NCBI GenBank assembly: GCA_003339415.1
Contig: PDHQ01000355.1
Coordinates: 1-23,311, forward strand
Source: Ophiocordyceps camponoti-saundersi (nom. inval.)
Taxonomy: Eukaryota; Ascomycota; Sordariomycetes; Hypocreales; Ophiocordycipitaceae
Length of the DNA stretch: 23,311 bases
Direction of reading: 5' to 3'
The translations under genes and the position numbers were made by a program. Below the pieces are notes generated by a model. It worked only from the letters and a program-made list of their open reading frames with translations. It was not told the DNA's origin and did no database searches. How positions within the stretch are numbered: position 1 is the stretch's first letter; each line of letters starts with the position of its first letter. Shown here one piece after another: positions 18,287 through 23,311 of the stretch.

Positions 18287-20972
18287 CTAGTACGCGCTCA
18301 GGTGAGCCTGGCCGGGCAAGTTGGCGTTGGCCGTCACAGGCGCCTTGCCGTTGACAGCTGCCGCGGCCGAGTTTCCGTTCGTCGTCCTCGGCGGCGGTCG
18401 CGTCTTCTTCTCAATGCGAGGCGCAGACGGCACGTCCGTGCTCTTCTTGGCGCTTCCGATGGAGAAGACGGGGCTCTCCCACTTCTCGCCCTTGCGCGCC
18501 AACTCCTTGTACTCGGTGGCCTTGGTGCTCACGCCGCCCGGCAGCTTCACGTTCGGCAGAATGCTGTCCTCCATCGTCATGGCGATGTTCACCTTCTTGT
18601 CTTCGGCCTTTTCTTCGACCTTTTCCTTCTCCTTGTCCTTGCCCTCGGTGAAGCGCTTCTGCGCCGCCTGGTAGTAACGCTTGTAGAAGTTCTCCTGCTT
18701 CTCCACGTCCGTCTGCCCTTCCTGCGCGGCGCGGTCGGCCTCCAGCTTGATCTGGTACATTTCCGAGTCAAGCTTGTTGCACTGGTCCTTGATGGCCTTC
18801 TCAACCGCCTTCTGGATGGGTGGGCGCATGATGGTGAGCAGGAGAGGCTTGACGAGCGCAAACAGGAACTTGTGGTGAGACTTCTTCAGTTTGATGTTGA
18901 GGCCCTTGAAGTCAACGTCGACCTTGTCGACCTTGAAGAAGTTCTGCCTATCCTTCTTGTCGGCTGTCGACACCTTCATACGGAACGACAAGCCGTTGCC
19001 GGGAAGCAGAATGTCCATGATGCCGGTGTCCGAGATAGAGGGGAAACCCGTCTTGCGCTTGACGTAGTAGTTGATATCTCGAAGGTCCATCTGGATGCCA
19101 GCAACCTTGACGTCCATCATATTGTGGTTCTTGTTGCCGAGGTTCTTGCGGCCGAGGCGGAAGAAGTTGTTGCTGACGACCTCGAGAACGTTGGGCATGA
19201 AGTTGTCGCTCTCAAGCACGAGGTTCTCCACGACGGCCTCGAACTGAGGATCGACATACTCAATGCGAGGAATGGGAATGTAGTTGATGTTGACCAACAA
19301 ACTGGGGAGAATAAGTTCGCCAAAGTCCTTGAGCAGGTGGGGCTTGAACGTGGTTTTGCCATCAGAATCGCTTCCCAAGTGAGTGAAGAGCTTCTGAACA
19401 GACTCGGCGAAGGCCTTGTTGTGGATGTCCTGGTCGAACTGATCACCGATGAATTTGACCTCTTCGATGACCTGATCCGTCTGATGACGGTACTTGTCGC
19501 GCAGGAGGAACCTGCCATGCTCGTAGAGGCGGTCCCACTCCCTCGACGAGGAGTCTTCGAGGATGTAACCCTGCTCGAGCAAGCAACGGCGGATGTAACT
19601 GTTCATGCTCTTGAACCAGCCCTTGAGCTCATGATCCTTGTCCGCAGCCTCATAAATGTTGTGGATCGACGACCAGAGCTCACCCGTCGACGTTCCGTTG
19701 GCGAAGCGCTCGATGAGGGTGCGCAAGTCGGCCTCGGCGGCGGAGAAGCCCGACCTGGCCTTTTTGGCCGATCCGGCGGAGCCCTCACCCATGGAACGAC
19801 CATGGCGACCGTACGTCTCAGCCAGCCTGAGGAGGGTCTGGATGGCCTCGGAGTAGTCCTGGTGTTGCTGGCATTCGAGGATCATCTTCTTGAGTCTGAA
19901 GATGAGCTGATCCTTGCGCTCTTGCGGCATCTTCTTCTCAAAGTACGCCTTGGCCTTGGCGCGATACTCTTCGTTGCGCTTCTTAATCTTCTCCTTGGTC
20001 TCCGGATCGAGATTCTCGTCGATCTTGTGCTTGGCGGCGGACACGACGGCGTTCTGTCCGGCAGTCGCGTTGGCGGCCCTGGGGTCCGAGGTTCCCGAGG
20101 GAGCGGCAGCGTCGACTCCGGCAGCGGCGACTTCCTTGGCATCCTTTTTGGCGCTTCCGCCGTAGACATTTTGCGCCCTCTTCTTGATATTGTCCTTGGA
20201 CAGATCGGGAGCATCATACCAAGTGTTGTCCGGCGCAGGAGTATCCATCTGAGCGAGCTGATCCTCGGAAGGGCGGACGAAAGTCGCGGCATTGCTGGCC
20301 GCATCTCCGGCCATGTCGCGAAGGAGGACGGACGCATCCTTGACTGTCTTGAGCATCAGCTGGAGTCCTTTCACGGACGGACAAGGAGGAACGTACGGAG
20401 CTTGCGGAATTGACCATTGGTGATGAGCAGTGTACCGAGCGTCCTCATGCCCTTGAGCGTCTCGTCACCATCTCGCTTGACGGTGTCCTTGTCAATGGGG
20501 CGGTCCGGGCCGTGGATGCTCTTGGTATCAAACTGAGTGGTTTGCCAGATGAAGTCTTGAATAAGATTGCCCTCGTTTTTAGACAAGATCAGATGCTGGG
20601 CCTTTTGAATGACTTCGCGGGTATCCTTGATGAGCAGCTTCCCGTCGTCGGAGAGTTTCGGGTCGGGTTCGCTGAGCGCCTTTGAGGCGAGGGCGCTGTT
20701 GAGGGCTACATCGATTTGGTCGTTCTGCGGTAGCAGCCGTTAGTTAGCACGGACGTTGACTGGAGACGGTTGACGGGAGGCGTTTTGAGCCGTCGCCGGG
20801 AGAGAGGAGGGAGGGGGGGGGCATGACGAGGCAGCCGTTGAAAGAGGATGTGACGCACCGATGGCACCTTGCCGAGTTGAAAGGCGCTAAAGATGCCGTA
20901 GAGCTGAAGCTTCCGGTTGATGTCGGCCTCCTTCAGCTGGGGATCGGTCGGGTTGTTCACGTTGGGAGCCAT
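18287..20972 (-). CDS. Fungal HAM1-like protein (DUF5923 and HAM1-like C-terminal domain)
   Basis: 832 residues from three exons: 20972-20859 (MAPNVNNPTDPQLKEADINR...), 20724-20397 and 20343-18287. Introns are 134 nt (20858-20725, CTAAC branch site near the acceptor) and 53 nt (20396-20344, donor GTACGT); both joins restore conserved sequence (KVPS/NDQIDVAL and NGQFRKL/LKDASVLLRDMAGDAA). The N-terminal region is the DUF5923/HAM1-like N domain. A charged Lys/Glu-rich segment lies near 245-310. IPIPRIEYVD (about 503-512) followed by VENLVLESDNFMPN is typical of this family, whose C-terminal part is related to the BPI/TULIP lipid-binding fold as far as I recall. The tail is Pro/Ala-rich. It is unrelated to yeast HAM1, an ITP pyrophosphatase. 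Molecular role poorly known; lipid binding at membranes is inference. Length is usual for the family. Confidence 0.9.
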
Positions 20973-21960
20973 GACGGGCAATGTATTTGCGTGATGGTAA
21001 AGATGCTCAATACAGGCACAGTCTCGACTGTTGTTGAGCGACTTTGTTTGTTATTGCGAGCGGGGGAGAAGCAAGTCAGCCAATGGGGGTAGCGGAGGGA
21101 ACCGGAAGTCGACTCCGTTCTTCCGCAGGGTATCACAGTCTCGTATGACGAGAGAGAGAGGAGAGGGGGGGGGGGTATTAAAAAAGGGGGAAGAAAGGAA
21201 AAAGGAAAGAAACAAGGGCGATGGCTGAGTCTGTATGAGGCAGAGAGTCGTAGACACAAAAAAAAAAAGAAGCGCAGATGAGGTTGATGACGATAGTTTG
21301 AGCAGTAAGTGAAGGAAGTGAGAGTAAGGAGGAGGAGAGAAAGGAGGAAGAGGAGGAGGAGAAAGAGGAAGGGGCAGAGAGAGGACTTTTTTTTCTCGGG
21401 AAGCAGCGGATGGCTGCAGGTTCGAGGGAAGGAGGTTTATACATAGGCCCGAGCGGGCAGGTACGAGGCAGAGCGGCTGGGAATTGCAGGGGACGTCGTC
21501 AGAGGGGACTGGACAGATTGGGGGGGGGGGGGGGCAGGGAGGGGGCGGAGGGGCGGAGCCACGGAGGAGGAAGAGGAGCAGGAGGGTAGGGCAAGGTAGA
21601 CGATACCTGGGCGTAGGGGGCTAGCCAAGGCGCAGATGCATGTAGTTCATACAGGGGGGGACAACGAGCAGCGAAAGAGCCAGTCTAGGCTGTAAAGGGG
21701 AAAGCAGCAGGAGCGGGCGAGACTCTTGCGAAGCTTGATTTTCCGCGCTGTGAGGGCGCCTGAGTGGGAGGGCACTTTAGGGCATTGGCCGAGTGACGTT
21801 GGGCAGATACGTCATCGGGCGCCTGGGGTGTACTGTAAGTGTGTACTGTAAGTGGTGTACGGGTACATGTGTGTGTGTGTGTGTATTTGATTGCCTCCAC
21901 CTTTTAGAGCGAGGCCGGGGCTCCGTATGAGTTACGATGTCAGGTATGTTGTGATGGAAG

Positions 21961-22029
21961 ATGGATGATGATGGTGATGATGGCGATGATGATGATGGTG
22001 ATGATGACGATGACGATGATGAGGTTGAT
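21961..22029. repeat. (GAT)n microsatellite
   Basis: About 22 imperfect GAT/GGT/GAC triplets in noncoding sequence. Confidence 0.9.
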
Positions 22030-22102
22030 GCAGGTGAGAGAACAAGATCTATGTATTTCGCCCTCTGAATCCCGCGCCCTCTCTCACGGTGGGAAGTTCA
22101 AG

Positions 22103-22128
22103 TCTCTCTCTCTCTCTCTCTCTCTCTT
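22103..22128. repeat. (CT)n microsatellite
   Basis: About 12 uninterrupted CT dinucleotides. Confidence 0.9.
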
Positions 22129-22548
22129 CATCTACTTTCCACACCCCCTCCCTGGGCTCTTCTCTGCCCACAGACGGATGCGGCCCCGGCCCGGCCAACG
22201 TCGACGACGACCATTAATCAACAAAGCCCGACCCAACGCAGCAGATCGCGAGACCAGGGGTTCCCGGCTTGGCACAGTGTTTTCCCTTGCCTGTTACCAG
22301 GAGCCTAGGCGGTTCCGAGCCCAGCCTCCTCCCCCCTCCCTCCCTCCTCGAAAGAAAAAAAAAAAAGAACCCGTTGTCTCGGGTATTACTCGCTCTCGTC
22401 TTTCGTCTTTTTTTTTACCTTTAAGAACTGACTCGAGAGTCGAGACACACGAGGCTCTCTCTCTCTTTCTCTCGCTGTCGTGTCAATGACGGATCGGCTA
22501 CTGCCCGAACTGGTCCCTAACTCGCATCATACACACATAGAGTGACGG

Positions 22549-22566
22549 TACATACATACATACATA
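22549..22566. repeat. (TACA)n microsatellite
   Basis: Four to five tandem TACA tetranucleotides; more TACATA phrases follow near 22600-22620 and 22990. Confidence 0.8.
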
Positions 22567-23183
22567 AGTCGGAAACAGTATGAGAAAAAGTCCCCTGTAT
22601 CCGTACATATGTACATGAATAGTAATTGGCGACAATTTCAGCTGCCCAGTACGAGCCAAAACTCATGCGTCTCAGCTGCCCCGGTCTGCCCCGGTCTGCC
22701 CGGCCCCATGTCGACCTGCAAGGCTATGTATGTAAGTACACACATGCCTTTAAAACCATCATGTATCCGTACATGCCATACTGTATGTGCGCACAGGATA
22801 CGTCTGTAATCTCTCTCTCTCCTGACTCTGAGCTACCTACCTACCCAGGCATCATCGGATCGAACCCTCTCTCTCTCTCTCTCAAAACTTCATGACTCTC
22901 TTCTCCGCCTCTCCAGCCGGCCAGACGAATGAAGAAGAAACAGGACAAGCACGAATAAAAGAAGCCAAGTATCAAACATCTATACACACACATACATACA
23001 TACAAGCTTCTCTAACCCGTACCATGCAAGCAAAAAGAGAGCACAATTTTACATACCGACGTGGCACCAAATCTGTCTCTTGTCTGTGCGTCATTTCTTT
23101 CCCACCTCATCTTTTGGCTTGGCTGTGGACCGTAATGCACATTCCATGACGTCAGAGCCTCAGGCTATAATGTGCTGTGACTC

Positions 23184-23186
23184 TTT

Positions 23187-23234
<48 letters not shown>

Positions 23235-23279
23235 GGGGGGGGGGCCCCCCCCCCCCCCCCCCCCCTCCCCTTTTTTTTT
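23184..23279. repeat. Stacked homopolymers: T13, G31, C4, G13, C21, T9
   Basis: Consecutive mononucleotide runs: T at 23184-23196, G at 23197-23227, C at 23228-23231, G at 23232-23244, C at 23245-23265, then TCCCC and nine T. The G and C runs are complementary and could fold back. Runs this long and this ordered near a sequence end are often assembly or sequencing errors, so lengths should not be trusted. Confidence 0.8.
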
Positions 23280-23311
23280 CTCCCCCGGAACACACAATGT
23301 GATTCACAACA

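Larger units (their letters stand above)
20973..23183. other. Long intergenic region upstream of the HAM1-like gene
   Basis: About 2.2 kb without a convincing gene. 21130-21560 is purine-rich on the plus strand (pyrimidine-rich on the coding strand of the HAM1-like gene), with several G homopolymers, one of about 15 G near 21520-21535, and is probably its promoter and leader. Further right are GAT, CT and TACA microsatellites, a TGACGTCA site at 23147-23154, and T/C-rich sequence that may belong to a gene beyond the window. All open frames are low complexity. Confidence 0.5.

Noticed and set aside
22892..23149. Short open frames near the right edge
   Set aside because: Low-complexity content with no splice signals or recognisable protein; a gene beyond the edge cannot be judged.

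Overview
This looks like a nuclear fragment of a filamentous ascomycete (Pezizomycotina, perhaps Sordariomycetes). The genes are intron-poor, with short GT-AG introns (53-143 nt) and CTGAC/CTAAC-type branch sites. A repeat-induced point mutation (RIP)-decayed retrotransposon abuts GC-rich genes. The proteins are eukaryotic and fungal: MDM10, RPS19, a ZIP transporter, a PXB/DUF3818 protein and a fungal HAM1-like protein. Species cannot be told from the sequence alone.

Layout. Positions 1-3042 are an AT-rich repeat block. From about 302 the reading frame of a Ty1/copia polyprotein (integrase C-terminus, reverse transcriptase, RNase H) can be followed to about 2830 with many stop codons but no net frameshift. 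A short LTR-like end follows. A palindrome-rich segment (127-293) with a different dinucleotide signature adjoins the element where its integrase is cut off. The gene-bearing part begins sharply near 3044. Plus-strand genes are: an aldo/keto reductase (3242-4162, one intron); a long Pro/Ser-rich and Asn-Gly-Val-repeat protein of unknown function (4573-6837, possibly frameshifted near its end); MDM10 (7372-8687, one intron); a ZIP zinc/iron transporter (10196-11326); ribosomal protein S19 (11898-12560, two introns); and a nucleic-acid-deaminase-like protein (13450-14340). Minus-strand genes are a PXB/DUF3818 protein (17448-15447, one intron) and a HAM1-like lipid-binding-type protein (20972-18287, two introns). 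The deaminase-like gene and the PXB gene converge on a 1.1-kb spacer holding a decaying array of about 50-bp repeats.

Spacers are long and rich in simple repeats. CT-rich tracts on the coding strand precede several genes. No tRNA, rRNA, CRISPR or prokaryotic signal was seen.

The genes do not form an evident pathway or biosynthetic cluster; most are housekeeping. MDM10 (ER-mitochondria contact sites), the PXB/DUF3818 protein and the HAM1-like protein all belong to families tied to membranes or lipid handling, but this may be chance. The points most worth a second look are the stand-alone deaminase-like gene, the context-specific survival of CpA in the RIP block with its palindromic neighbour, the decaying 50-bp array, and the hierarchical repeat protein.
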